Assembly: GCA_002317325.1 (NCBI GenBank)
Contig: DCJB01000010.1
Location: 1-17,762, forward strand
Origin: Bacteroidales bacterium UBA1711
GTDB lineage: Bacteria > Bacteroidota > Bacteroidia > Bacteroidales > P3
Length of the DNA: 17,762 bases
Direction: 5' to 3'
In this document: positions 6,690 through 16,566 of the stretch, one piece after another
Position numbering within the stretch: the first letter of the stretch is position 1
Layout of the letters: each line of letters begins with the position of its first letter
Program-made: the position numbers and the translations under genes
Notes under the pieces: model-generated
What the model saw: the letters and a program-made list of their open reading frames with translations, nothing else
Told to the model about the DNA's origin: nothing
The model's database searches: none

Positions 6690-9398
6690 GTGGCGGTGCT
6701 GGCCTCCTGCTCCACACAGAAGGCCAAGTGGGGCAACATCGCTTTCCACAACACCACCACCCACTACAACATCTGGTGGAACGGCAACGAAAGCCTCAAA
6801 AAAGGCGTAGAGAACCTCAACAAGAACGTAAAGGACGACTACACCCGGCTGCTGCCCGTCTATAAGCTCGGCACCAAAGAAGAGTCCATGGCCATGCTGC
6901 CCGACTTCAACCGGGCCATCGAAAAAGGGGTCAAGGGCATCAAGAAGCACAGCATCTTCGTCGACGGACGCGAACACGTCCCCTACATCGCCAAATGCTA
7001 TCTGCTCACGGCCCAGGCCGCCTTCTACGAACACGACTACGTCACGGCGGCCAACACCTGCCAGCTGCTCATCTCGCAGTATGCCGGCCAGCCCGTAGCC
7101 GACGAAGCGGCGGTGCTGATGGCCCGCTGCTCCACCCAGGAGAAACGCTACCGCGAAGCCGAGACCGCCCTGGACGAACTGGTCGTGGCCGACGGCAAAG
7201 GCGAGTTCGACAAATCCCAGCGGCTCAACCTCGCCCTTGCCATGGCCGAGTGCGCGCTGCCCCAAGAGAAGTACAAGAAAGGGGTGCAGTTCCTTAAACA
7301 GGCTCTCGAACAGAAGCCTCCGGCAAGGCAGAAAGCCCGCATCTACTTCATCCTCGGACAGGTGTACCAGCAGCTCGACAAACGCCCCACCGCCGCCAAA
7401 TACTACGAGAAGGCGCTGGCTTGCGGCCCCGACTACGAAATGGAGTTCAACGCGAGGCTCAACATCGCCTCCTGCGCCGACCTCCGGCACTCCGACATCG
7501 GACGGCTGGAAAAACTGCTCGACAAAATGCTCTCCGACAAGAAGAACGAGGAGTTCGCCGACCAAATCTACTACGCCAAGGGCGAAATGTATCTCGGTAT
7601 GCGCAAGGTGAAAGAGGGCTGCGCCATGCTCCGCAAGTCCGCCGCCGTCTCTAAAGCCAACCCCGCCCAAAAGGCCCGCTCCTCGCTGCGCCTCGCCGGC
7701 GTGCTCTACGACAAAATGCTCGACTACGACAACGCCCAGCGCTACTACGACACGGCCATGAGCCTCATCAAACCCGACTACCCCCGCTACGCCGACATCA
7801 AGTCGCGCCACGAACTGCTCACGTCGCTGGTCTCCTACACCCGCGTCATCGCCAGCAACGACAGCCTCATCGCCGTCGCCGAACTGCCCGAAAAGAAGCG
7901 CGACGAACTCATCGCCTCCAAGATTGAGACACTCATCCGGCAAGAGAAGGAGGCCAAGGAACGCGAACTGCTCGAAGAAATGGCCGCCGACGACAAAGCC
8001 CAGATGAACACCCTCAAAGGCGACTGGTATTTCTACAACAGCAACATGGTCTCCAAAGGCAAGGAGACCTTCCGCCAGCGGTGGGGCGCCCGGGCGTTGG
8101 AGGACTACTGGTTCCTCTCTAACCGGGGCCTGCTGGGCATGAATATGCTGGCCCTTGCCGAACCCGACAGCCCCGACACCCCCTCCTCTCCCGATACCGC
8201 CCAGGCCGAGGCGGGCGACGCAAAGGCCGGCGGCGAATCCGAAAAGAACAAGCTTTCGGGCAACCCCGACGACCCCCACGACCCGGCCTACTACCTGAAA
8301 TCCATCCCCAAGTCCCAAGCCGAGAAAGACTCGATGCTGCAGGAGACCTCCATCGCCCTGCTCAACGCCGGCTACCTCTACTACGAGGGCGTCGCCAACA
8401 CCGCCAAGGCGCTGGAATGCTACCTCCGCATGGCCAACAGCTTCACCCGCAACCCCGAGATTGTGCAGGCCTTCTTCATGCTCTACAAAATCTACGACAA
8501 GCAGGGCAACACCCCCAGCTCTAACTACTACAGAGACATGGTGCTGATGGGTTTCCCCGACAGCGATTTCGCCAACCTCATCCTCGACGAGGACTACTAC
8601 AAAGAAATTCTCCGGCGCGGAAGGATGGTCCGCGAGGACTATGCCGAGTTGTACGCCCTGGCGCGCAAAAAGAAGTACGACGACGTGCTGCGGGCCGCCG
8701 CCGCCGCCAAGGAACTCTACCCCGGCGACCCCATGCTCTCCAAATACCGCTACTGGGAGGGCATCGCCTACGCCAAGATGGACAACCGCCAGCAGGCTGT
8801 CGCCGCTTTCGAGGGCATCCTGGCCGACTACCCCGCAACCGACTCCATCGTGCCGCTCGCCCAAGCCCAGCTCGACTACCTCCGGGGCGGCGGCGAACAG
8901 ATGGTGCTGAACAGCGGCGCCGAGCTCATGGACCAAAAAGCCGTTCTCCCGGCCGACCCCGCCGACAAAGCCGGCGCCTATGCACCCAAGGCCATGAACC
9001 CCGACGACCTGCCGCCCGAGGCGCAGCTGTTCCGCTTCCGCGAGTCTATGCCCCACTTCGTCATCATCCTCACCCGCGAGGGACGAGTCAAGGCAACCGA
9101 CCTCCAGGTCAAGGTGGGCGACTTCAATATGCAGTACTACGCCAACGCCGGCTTCAAAGTCAGCCCCCTGCTCTTCACCGACACCCTGCAGATGATCACC
9201 ATCACCAGCTTCCCCGACGCGGCCGCCGCCATGGACTACTACCGACACCTCTTCCGCCCCGAAAGCCCGCTCTCCGACTACGGCATTGAGCAGTTCCGCA
9301 TCTTCGCCATCTCCAAGCAGAACTACACCACCTTCTACAACCGCAAGAAAATCGATGCTTATCAACAATTCTTTGATTTATATTATTTGACCAAATGA
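6690..9398 (+). CDS. SprE/PorW-like TPR lipoprotein, type IX secretion accessory factor
   Basis: About 900 aa. LASC at the N-terminus is a lipobox, so the mature protein should start at a lipidated cysteine. The next stretch (NTTTHYNIWWNGNESLKKG) is the usual beginning of SprE/PorW proteins. TPR-like helical repeats fill roughly residues 95-400 and 545-760, with an acidic Pro/Ala/Ser linker near 490-520 and a C-terminal domain from about 783. SprE (Flavobacterium, about 870 aa) and PorW (Porphyromonas) are needed for type IX secretion and gliding. The first standard start, GTG 6690, leaves only six residues before the cysteine. In frame upstream there is no ATG, GTG or TTG back to the stop at 6552, yet the codons encode a good signal peptide (RLISLLAAVAVLASC); an ATT at 6654 would give an 18-residue one. 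The stop overlaps the bactofilin start by ATGA. Confidence 0.85.
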   Translation: MAVLASCSTQKAKWGNIAFHNTTTHYNIWWNGNESLKKGVENLNKNVKDDYTRLLPVYKLGTKEESMAMLPDFNRAIEKGVKGIKKHSIFVDGREHVPYIAKCYLLTAQAAFYEHDYVTAANTCQLLISQYAGQPVADEAAVLMARCSTQEKRYREAETALDELVVADGKGEFDKSQRLNLALAMAECALPQEKYKKGVQFLKQALEQKPPARQKARIYFILGQVYQQLDKRPTAAKYYEKALACGPDYEMEFNARLNIASCADLRHSDIGRLEKLLDKMLSDKKNEEFADQIYYAKGEMYLGMRKVKEGCAMLRKSAAVSKANPAQKARSSLRLAGVLYDKMLDYDNAQRYYDTAMSLIKPDYPRYADIKSRHELLTSLVSYTRVIASNDSLIAVAELPEKKRDELIASKIETLIRQEKEAKERELLEEMAADDKAQMNTLKGDWYFYNSNMVSKGKETFRQRWGARALEDYWFLSNRGLLGMNMLALAEPDSPDTPSSPDTAQAEAGDAKAGGESEKNKLSGNPDDPHDPAYYLKSIPKSQAEKDSMLQETSIALLNAGYLYYEGVANTAKALECYLRMANSFTRNPEIVQAFFMLYKIYDKQGNTPSSNYYRDMVLMGFPDSDFANLILDEDYYKEILRRGRMVREDYAELYALARKKKYDDVLRAAAAAKELYPGDPMLSKYRYWEGIAYAKMDNRQQAVAAFEGILADYPATDSIVPLAQAQLDYLRGGGEQMVLNSGAELMDQKAVLPADPADKAGAYAPKAMNPDDLPPEAQLFRFRESMPHFVIILTREGRVKATDLQVKVGDFNMQYYANAGFKVSPLLFTDTLQMITITSFPDAAAAMDYYRHLFRPESPLSDYGIEQFRIFAISKQNYTTFYNRKKIDAYQQFFDLYYLTK

Positions 9399-9741
9399 GC
9401 GAGAAAGACAACAACCCCATCAACTCCATCACCGCCGGCACCGTCATCACCGGCTCTGTCACAGCCAACGGCGACTTCCGCCTCGACGGCTCTTTGGAAG
9501 GCGACATCAACCTCACAGGCAAACTCGTGGTCGGCGAGAAAGGCCGTGTCCGCGGCAACGTCATGTGCCAAAATGCCAACATCATCGGCACCATCGACGG
9601 CAACCTGACGGTGAACGACTTCCTCACCCTCTATGCCACCGCCGTGGTGAAGGGCGACATCGTAGTGAACAAACTGGCCATCGAGCAGGGCGCCCTCTTC
9701 TGCGGCACCTGCCGTATGCAGGACGAACTATCGGCCGCAGA

Positions 9742-9745
<4 letters not shown>
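9395..9745 (+). CDS. Bactofilin (polymer-forming cytoskeletal protein)
   Basis: A 116-aa protein with the bactofilin (DUF583) core: repeated short beta-strand units with alternating hydrophobic and glycine positions, such as GTVITGSVTANGDFRLDGSL (15-34) and KGDIVVNKLAIEQGALFCG towards the end, which build a right-handed beta-helix. Bactofilins assemble without nucleotide into filaments at the inner membrane and in other bacteria position cell-wall enzymes. The short charged ends fit a minimal family member with no transmembrane segment. It is coupled by ATGA overlaps to the porW-like gene before it and the kinase gene after it; a bactofilin beside sprE/porW is, as far as I recall, a recurring arrangement in Bacteroidetes. 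This suggests a scaffold for envelope machinery, which is inference. Confidence 0.93.
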
Positions 9746-11163
<1,418 letters not shown>

Positions 11164-11177
11164 TTCTTTTCATTTTT

Positions 11178-11211
11178 TTTGTCTCCACTTGATAGTTTTT
11201 TCGTATCTTTG
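11178..11211 (+). promoter_or_regulatory. Bacteroidetes promoter ahead of the membrane protein gene
   Basis: TATCTTTG at 11204-11211 is a perfect TAnnTTTG box. TTTG at 11178-11181 lies 22 nt upstream as a candidate -33 element, the same spacing as at 3818-3850. A start about 6 nt downstream gives an A-rich leader of roughly 30 nt with no Shine-Dalgarno site. This region also separates the preceding operon from the next. Confidence 0.75.
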
Positions 11212-11246
11212 CAAATCAAAACGAATAATATAAACTGCTACATAAC

Positions 11247-11912
11247 ATGAAGAACAAAACCTTATTTCAAATCATTTTGGGAGTGGTTGCCGCAGGTCTC
11301 GCCGTCTGGCTTTACCTCAGCATCGTGAAGCCCGTGAAATTTGATAACGAATACACCAAACGCCGCGACGCTTGCGCCGAAAGCCTCAAGGCCATCAGAA
11401 CCCTCGAGGATGCCTATAAAAACACCTACGGCTGCTTCACGGGCAGCTTCGACACCCTCTTCAGCCGCCTCATCAACGAGGACAGCCTCAAAGTGGTCAA
11501 CAAGAAAATCAACTACGACAAGATACCCGAAGATGTGGACGTGAACGAAATGACCGAATCCGAAGCCCTCAAGGCCGGCTATATCTCCCGCGTCACCGAG
11601 TTCGTCAACCCCATCGAAAACCTCCGCAACAACAAGAAACTCAACCTCACCAACGAGCAGATTCTCAACTTGCGCTATGTGCCTTATCCCCGCGACGCCA
11701 AGAACGAGTTCCAGCTCCAGGCCGGCTTCATCGAGAAGAGCGGCTACCAGATGCCCGTGTTCGAGTGCTTGGTCATGATGGAAGACCTACTCTCCGACCT
11801 CGACCACCAGCTCGTTGTCAACAAAATCGCCGAACTCATTCAAAACCAGCGCTTCCCCGGCTGGAAGGTCGGCGACATGACCCAGGCTGTCACCGACGGT
11901 AACTTTGAGTAA
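11247..11912 (+). CDS. Single-pass membrane protein, function unknown
   Basis: 221 aa that I do not recognise as a named family. A short basic start (MKNK) leads into one strong hydrophobic helix at about residues 7-27. The rest is hydrophilic and rich in Lys, Asn, Asp and Glu, so it should be anchored in the inner membrane with a large domain outside, or carry an uncleaved signal anchor. There is no lipobox. The soluble part has an early helical stretch (RRDACAESLKAIRTLEDAYKN at about 39-59), reminiscent of the segment after the membrane helix in pilin-like proteins, but the N-terminal cleavage motif of type IV pilins is missing. It has its own perfect promoter and is followed after 8 nt by a DUF3822 gene and rsmD, so it probably heads that unit. 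Confidence 0.8.
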   Translation: MKNKTLFQIILGVVAAGLAVWLYLSIVKPVKFDNEYTKRRDACAESLKAIRTLEDAYKNTYGCFTGSFDTLFSRLINEDSLKVVNKKINYDKIPEDVDVNEMTESEALKAGYISRVTEFVNPIENLRNNKKLNLTNEQILNLRYVPYPRDAKNEFQLQAGFIEKSGYQMPVFECLVMMEDLLSDLDHQLVVNKIAELIQNQRFPGWKVGDMTQAVTDGNFE

Positions 11913-11920
11913 GTCGTCCA

Positions 11921-12754
11921 ATGCCGGACTGCATCACCACACTTGTCTCATCCGATGCATTAGTGGAGAATAGAGAGAAAAGATTATCCATTTGCCTTCG
12001 GTCAAATGGATTTTCTTTTTCTGTATGCTCCGCCGCCGAGGATGATGTCCTGTACCAATTCGGCCAGGCCCAGTGCGACTTCGCCAAACCGTTGGGCCAG
12101 CTGGCCGCTTCGCTCAAAGGCCTCTTCGCTCAACTCGAAATCTCACCTTTCGACTTCAAGCAGATGTCCCTCGTCTGCCCCTCCTCCTGCTTCGCATGGG
12201 TGCCGCGCCGCCTCTACAATCCCGCCATGGACAGGCGCTATCTCAGCCTTCTCGCCAAAGTGGATGCCGGCCATGGCGTCTTCAGCTGCTTCGTCCCCAA
12301 ACTCGACTCCTACATCGTCTTCACCGCCTCCCCCGAGGTGGCCAATGCCTTCAAGCTGGCCCTGCCCGGCATCGACCTCTGCTGCCAGCACTCGGCATTG
12401 GTCAACAGCGCCCTGCTGGCCAAAAGCGAACAGCGCCCCGTCATCCTGATGAATGTGCGCGATGGGGTGGGGGACTTCGAGGCGCTCTTCAACGGCCGGC
12501 TCCTCTTGAGCAACACCTTCCCCGCCTCAACCGATGACGAACTCCTCTATCACGCGCTCGCCATCATGAAGCGCCTCCGCATCGAAACCCCCGATTTGGA
12601 ACTCTCCATCTGCGGCGCCGTCTCCCGCGGCCTCTTCGCCCTCTTGGGCAGGTATTTCCCTAACGTCACACTCTCCACAGGCCGCAAATACTCCTTTGTC
12701 TCTTCTAATTTCGACTCGTTCCACATCTATAAACACGCCCTCCTGCTGTCATGA
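11921..12754 (+). CDS. DUF3822 family protein
   Basis: 277 aa, matching the DUF3822 family of Bacteroidetes in size, in its neighbour rsmD and in its general pattern: two similar halves rich in beta-strands, with LSICLRSNGFSFSVCSA near the N-terminus and VILMNVRDGVGDFEALFNG in the second half. The family is thought to have an actin/ASKHA-like fold, reminiscent of PilM-type proteins, but no activity has been established. No signal peptide or transmembrane helix is seen, so it is probably cytoplasmic. The preceding membrane-protein gene ends 8 nt upstream and the stop overlaps the rsmD start by ATGA, so the three are very likely co-expressed. The ATG at 11921 is the first in the frame after the upstream stop. 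Assignment rests on memory of the family and gene order, not on a catalytic motif. Confidence 0.8.
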   Translation: MPDCITTLVSSDALVENREKRLSICLRSNGFSFSVCSAAEDDVLYQFGQAQCDFAKPLGQLAASLKGLFAQLEISPFDFKQMSLVCPSSCFAWVPRRLYNPAMDRRYLSLLAKVDAGHGVFSCFVPKLDSYIVFTASPEVANAFKLALPGIDLCCQHSALVNSALLAKSEQRPVILMNVRDGVGDFEALFNGRLLLSNTFPASTDDELLYHALAIMKRLRIETPDLELSICGAVSRGLFALLGRYFPNVTLSTGRKYSFVSSNFDSFHIYKHALLLS

Positions 12755-13299
12755 GAATCATCGCCGGCTCCTTGAGGGGGAGGAGGCTCAACCCTCCCGC
12801 AAATCTCCCCGTCCGACCAACCACCGATATGGCGCGCGAAAGCCTCTTCAATATCCTCAACAATTATGTTGATTACGAAGATTGCGCGGTGATGGACCTG
12901 TTCTCGGGCACGGGCGCCGTGTCGTTGGAGTTCGTCTCCCGAGGCTCCAAGGAGGTCACTTCGGTGGATATTAACGTCCAGTGCGCCGACTTCCTCAAAG
13001 CCTCGGCAAAACAGTTCGGCGTAGCCAACCTCCACGTGGTGCGGGCCGACGTGTTCGACTTCCTCAAAAGGGCCTACAAGCAGTTCGACATCATCTTCGC
13101 CGACCCCCCCTATGCCGCCGCCGACCTCCAAAAACTGCCCGACCTCGTCTTCGAACACCGTCTGCTCACCGAGGACGGCATCTTTGTGCTCGAACACCCT
13201 AAGGACTACCATTTCGAGGAACACCCGCACTTTTGGCAGCACCGAAACTACGGCAAGGTGAACTTCTCCTTCTTCGCCAACAAGCTGGACCAGGACTAA
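12751..13299 (+). CDS. rsmD: 16S rRNA (guanine966-N2)-methyltransferase RsmD
   Basis: 182 aa, a normal RsmD length. It begins MRIIAGSLRGRRL, typical for the family, and has RPTTDMARESLFNIL (22-36), the SAM-binding motif DLFSGTGAVSLEFVSRG (49-65), the acidic VDIN motif after the next strand (72-75) and the catalytic DPPY (118-121) of N2-guanine methyltransferases. RsmD methylates G966 of 16S rRNA during assembly of the 30S subunit. The ATG overlaps the stop of the DUF3822 gene (ATGA), so its translation is coupled to that gene. No terminator is evident in the 113-nt gap before purC. Confidence 0.96.
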   Translation: MRIIAGSLRGRRLNPPANLPVRPTTDMARESLFNILNNYVDYEDCAVMDLFSGTGAVSLEFVSRGSKEVTSVDINVQCADFLKASAKQFGVANLHVVRADVFDFLKRAYKQFDIIFADPPYAAADLQKLPDLVFEHRLLTEDGIFVLEHPKDYHFEEHPHFWQHRNYGKVNFSFFANKLDQD

Positions 13300-13368
13300 C
13301 GCCTCCCAAGCCAACGGGCGCTCCCTCCCAATCGCCCAAGGCCCGCTTCCGAACCCTTACTCATTTTT

Positions 13369-13396
13369 CAATTCACTTTATACCATTCACTTTTCT
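13369..13396. repeat. Two 14-bp units containing ATTCACTTT upstream of purC
   Basis: ATTCACTTT occurs at 13371-13379 and again at 13385-13393, a period of 14 nt or two heptamers, within a T-rich stretch that ends 17 nt before the purC ATG. The TTCAC core matches the heptamer arrays elsewhere in the window. The rest of the 13300-13412 gap shows no gene and no TAnnTTTG promoter box. Confidence 0.45.
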
Positions 13397-13412
13397 CAAT
13401 ATTACCGTTCAA

Positions 13413-14360
13413 ATGAAAGCTGTAGTAAAAACCAATTTCTCTTTCCCCAAGCAGAAGAGTCTCTATGTCGGCAAGGTTCGCGATGTTTACAACATCGACG
13501 ACAAGTATATGGCCATGGTGGTGAGCGACCGCATCAGCGCTTTCGACGTGGTCCTGCCCAAGGGCATCCCCTACAAAGGCCAGGTGCTGAATCAAATTGC
13601 CGCCAAGTTCTTGGACGCAACTGCCGACATCGTCCCCAACTGGAAGATGGCGACTCCCGACCCCATGGCCACAGTGGGTCTCAAATGCGAAGGCTTCAGG
13701 GTGGAAATGATTGTCAGGGGCTACTTGGCCGGCAGCGCCTGGCGCGAGTATAAGGCCGGCGCCCGCACCCTCTGCGGCGTCCCCCTCCCCGAAGGCATGG
13801 CGGAAAACCAAAAGTTCCCCACCCCCATCGTCACTCCCACCACCAAGGCCGACCAAGGACACGACGAGAATATCTCCCGCGATGAGATTATCCGCACAGG
13901 CCTCGTCTCCAAAGAGGATTACGACCAGCTCGAACAATACGCGCTCGCTCTCTTCAACCGCGGAACCCACATGGCGGCCGAGAAGGGCCTCATCTTGGTG
14001 GACACCAAATATGAGTTCGGCAAACACGACGGCAAAATATACCTGATTGACGAAATTCACACCCCCGACAGCAGCCGCTATTTCTATGCCGATGGCTATG
14101 AGGAACGACTCGCCAAAGGCGAACATCAGCGCCAGCTCTCCAAAGAGTTCGTCCGCGAATGGCTCATGGACAACGGCTTCCAAGGCAAAGCCGGCCAGCA
14201 GGTGCCCGATATGACCGACCAAATCGTGGCCAGTATCACCGACCGCTACATCGAGCTTTATGAGCATATCACGGGCGAGAAGTTCCAAAAGGCCGAAGAC
14301 TGCGCCGACGTGGCCGGACGTATCGAGAGCAACGTCACCCGCTATCTGAACGAACTCTAA
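13413..14360 (+). CDS. purC: Phosphoribosylaminoimidazole-succinocarboxamide synthase
   Basis: A 315-aa SAICAR synthetase, which joins aspartate to CAIR using ATP in purine biosynthesis. Family signatures are LYVGKVRDVY (17-26), VVSDRISAFDVVLPKGIPYKG (36-56), IVRGYLAGSAWREYKAG (100-116), the aspartate-binding loop TPTTKADQGHDENIS (141-155), LVDTKYEFG (195-203) and IDEIHTPDSSRY (212-223). The length of about 315 residues is that of the longer purC type found in Bacteroidetes. The frame is open upstream into rsmD, but the ATG at 13413 fits the family N-terminus and follows a T-rich leader with two TTCAC units. No other purine gene is in the window. Confidence 0.97.
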   Translation: MKAVVKTNFSFPKQKSLYVGKVRDVYNIDDKYMAMVVSDRISAFDVVLPKGIPYKGQVLNQIAAKFLDATADIVPNWKMATPDPMATVGLKCEGFRVEMIVRGYLAGSAWREYKAGARTLCGVPLPEGMAENQKFPTPIVTPTTKADQGHDENISRDEIIRTGLVSKEDYDQLEQYALALFNRGTHMAAEKGLILVDTKYEFGKHDGKIYLIDEIHTPDSSRYFYADGYEERLAKGEHQRQLSKEFVREWLMDNGFQGKAGQQVPDMTDQIVASITDRYIELYEHITGEKFQKAEDCADVAGRIESNVTRYLNEL

Positions 14361-14385
14361 CACCCTTTGCCCTTCCGACACAATC

Positions 14386-14433
14386 CTCACCAGCCCGTTT
14401 CTTGACCCGATGGTTGACGCGCGGACTGGTGAG
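14386..14433. terminator. Possible hairpin and T-run after purC
   Basis: CTCACCAG (14386-14393) and CTGGTGAG (14426-14433) are perfect 8-bp inverted repeats with a 32-nt loop, followed within 4 nt by CCCTTTTTTC. This could act as a weak terminator between purC and the CYTH gene. The large loop makes it uncertain. Confidence 0.3.
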
Positions 14434-14449
14434 TTCCCTTTTTTCTGCT

Positions 14450-14938
14450 ATGGAGATTGAAAGAAAGTTTTTAGTGCGCCGGATGCCCGACAACTTGTCG
14501 CAGTACCGCCGCGTGGAGGTGGAGCAGGCCTATCTCTGCACCTCGCCGACCGTGAGGGTGAGAAGGATAGGGGAGGAGCGCATCCTCACTGTCAAGGAAC
14601 ACCTCGCCGCCGAATCCTCCACGGCCATCCACAACCGCGAGGAGGAGTTCCGGCTGAGCGAGTCCGCCTTCCGCCAGCTTTTGTCTAAGGCCCAGGAAGG
14701 ACGGGTGCAGAAGACCCGCTATTTTATCGACCTCAGAAGCCAGACGGGCGACGGCCTCTATGTGGGGCTGGTGGCCGAACTGGATGTCTTCCATGGCCGC
14801 CATCAGGGTCTCGAACTGGTCGAGGTCGAGTTCCCGAACACACAGGCTGCCGACGCCTTCGTACCCCCCGACTGGTTCGGCGACGACGTGTCTGCCGAAC
14901 CCTTCTATCGGAATAGTTTCCTCGCCGCTATGCCCTGA
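14450..14938 (+). CDS. CYTH domain protein (triphosphate tunnel metalloenzyme)
   Basis: 162 aa forming a single CYTH domain. The ExExK signature is at the very N-terminus (E2, E4, K6 in MEIERKFLVRR), followed by paired basic and acidic strands expected of the beta-barrel tunnel: VRVRRIGEERILTVK, the EEEFRLSE strand, TRYFIDL and LELVEVEFPN. Members hydrolyse inorganic triphosphate or act as class IV adenylate cyclases; the short single-domain bacterial forms are mostly triphosphatases, so that activity is more likely, but sequence alone does not settle it. I chose the ATG at 14450 because it places ExExK at the start; an in-frame TTG at 14402 would add 16 unconserved residues. The transporter gene begins 15 nt downstream. 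Confidence 0.9.
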   Translation: MEIERKFLVRRMPDNLSQYRRVEVEQAYLCTSPTVRVRRIGEERILTVKEHLAAESSTAIHNREEEFRLSESAFRQLLSKAQEGRVQKTRYFIDLRSQTGDGLYVGLVAELDVFHGRHQGLELVEVEFPNTQAADAFVPPDWFGDDVSAEPFYRNSFLAAMP

Positions 14939-14953
14939 CTAATTGCACTTGCC

Positions 14954-16564
14954 TTGAAAAAAATACCGCACACTTTCACCATTGTCTTCGCGCTGATTGT
15001 CCTCGCCGCCGTCTGCACCTGGTTCGTCCCCGCCGGCGAGTTCGAACGCCAGCAGGTTCAAATTCTCCAAGCCGACGGAAGCGTCTCGGCGCGCGAGGCT
15101 GTCCAAAACAACTCTTTCCACTTCGTGGAACGCCAACCCCAAACCTGGCAGATTTTCTCGTCTCTCTTCAACGGATTTGTCGATAAAGCCGACATCATCA
15201 TCTTCATTTTGATGGTGGGGGGCGCCTTTTGGATTCTCAACAACAGCCATGCCATCGACGTGGGCGTGATGGCCTTCCTGCGCAAGGTGATGCGCCTCAA
15301 CCGCTACAAGGCCATCCGCTTCCTCGGTGTCGAGAACATCATCATGTCCATCATCATGCTCATGTTCAGCCTCTTCGGAGCAGTGTTCGGCATGAGCGAG
15401 GAGACTATCGCCTTTGTGGTCATCTTCGTGCCGCTGGCCATTTCTATGGGCTACGACTCTATTGTGGGTGTCTGCCTCTGCTATGTGGCCGCCCATGTGG
15501 GCTTCGCGGGCGCCATGCTCAACCCCTTCACCATCGGCATCGCTCAAGGCATCGCCGAACTGCCCATCTTCTCGGGCATCGAATACCGTTTCCTCTGCTG
15601 GATTCTCCTCACCGCGCTCTCTATCGTCTTCGTCCTCCTCTACGCCCGCAGGGTCAAACGCAATCCCCAGTGTTCGCCGGTGTTTAAGCTCGACAGCTAC
15701 TGGAGGGAACGCTCGCAGAGCCAAATGGGCGACACTGTTGTCTATCATACCCCTACTTCGGCGTGGGTCGTCTATGTGCTCCTCTGTCTCGTGTTTGTCG
15801 CTTGCTCCTTCTTGATGCCTTCCACCTCCATTTCTTTGGGCGGAACATCATTCTCCATCCCCGTCTTTCCCGTCCTGGCCGCACTGTTCGTCCTGCTCGG
15901 ATTCCTCTCGCTCCGCAAATCTGTCCACTTCTTTATCCTCATTATCCTCCTCTTCACCATCGCCACACTCATTGTCGGCGTACTCGGCTACGGGTGGTAT
16001 GTGATGGAAATTTCGGCCCTCTTCCTCGCTATGGGCATTTGCAGCGGCCTGGCCGACAGCCAAGGAGCCGACAACGTGGCCAAACTCTTCCTCAGCGGCT
16101 GCAAGGACATCCTCTCCGCAGCCTTGGTCGTCGGACTGGCCAGCGGCATCATCTTCATTCTGCGCGACGGAAAGGTGATCGACACCATCCTCTATGGACT
16201 CACACGCTCCTTGGCCGAAACAGGCGAAGTGGCATCCGTCGGGGTCATGTACCTCTTCCAAACCCTCCTCAACCTCATCATGCCGAGCGGGTCGGCCAAG
16301 GCCGCACTCACCATGCCCATCATGGCCCAGTTTGCCGATCTGATTCATGTCAGCCGCCAAACTACCGTCTTGGCGTTCCAGTTCGGCGACGGTTTCACCA
16401 ACATGATTACCCCCACCAGCGGGGTCCTTATCGCCTGTCTCGGCGTGGCCAAGATTCCCTACGCCGTCTGGGTCAAGTGGGTGTGGAAGTTCATTGCCGC
16501 ACTCATCCTCATCGGCTTCCTCCTCATTTTGCCCACATTATTCATCAATTTCCCCGGTTTCTGA
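14954..16564 (+). CDS. YfcC/DcuC-family membrane transporter, TTG start
   Basis: 536 aa, almost wholly hydrophobic, with about 12 or more transmembrane helices. The opening KKIPHTFTIVFALIVLAAVCTWFVPAGEF, conserved in this family, and later features such as FGMSEETIAFVVIFVPLAISMGYDS, HVGFAGAMLNPFTIGIAQ and NLIMPSGSAKAALTMPIMAQF identify the YfcC branch of the C4-dicarboxylate anaerobic carrier superfamily. Relatives are assigned to dicarboxylate or basic amino-acid and peptide transport, so the substrate is open. The start is TTG at 14954; no ATG lies near it and the family N-terminus begins exactly there. It is 15 nt after the CYTH gene and 2 nt before the M28 peptidase gene, so uptake of peptidase products is a reasonable guess. 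Confidence 0.88.
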   Translation: MKKIPHTFTIVFALIVLAAVCTWFVPAGEFERQQVQILQADGSVSAREAVQNNSFHFVERQPQTWQIFSSLFNGFVDKADIIIFILMVGGAFWILNNSHAIDVGVMAFLRKVMRLNRYKAIRFLGVENIIMSIIMLMFSLFGAVFGMSEETIAFVVIFVPLAISMGYDSIVGVCLCYVAAHVGFAGAMLNPFTIGIAQGIAELPIFSGIEYRFLCWILLTALSIVFVLLYARRVKRNPQCSPVFKLDSYWRERSQSQMGDTVVYHTPTSAWVVYVLLCLVFVACSFLMPSTSISLGGTSFSIPVFPVLAALFVLLGFLSLRKSVHFFILIILLFTIATLIVGVLGYGWYVMEISALFLAMGICSGLADSQGADNVAKLFLSGCKDILSAALVVGLASGIIFILRDGKVIDTILYGLTRSLAETGEVASVGVMYLFQTLLNLIMPSGSAKAALTMPIMAQFADLIHVSRQTTVLAFQFGDGFTNMITPTSGVLIACLGVAKIPYAVWVKWVWKFIAALILIGFLLILPTLFINFPGF

Positions 16565-16566
16565 TT

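Noticed and set aside
6675..9368. An 897-codon open frame on the minus strand opposite the porW-like gene
   Set aside because: It mirrors the plus-strand gene in GC-rich DNA with C-ending codons. Its translation is Val/Gly/His-rich low-complexity sequence, while the plus strand carries a lipobox, TPR repeats and a conserved C-terminal domain.
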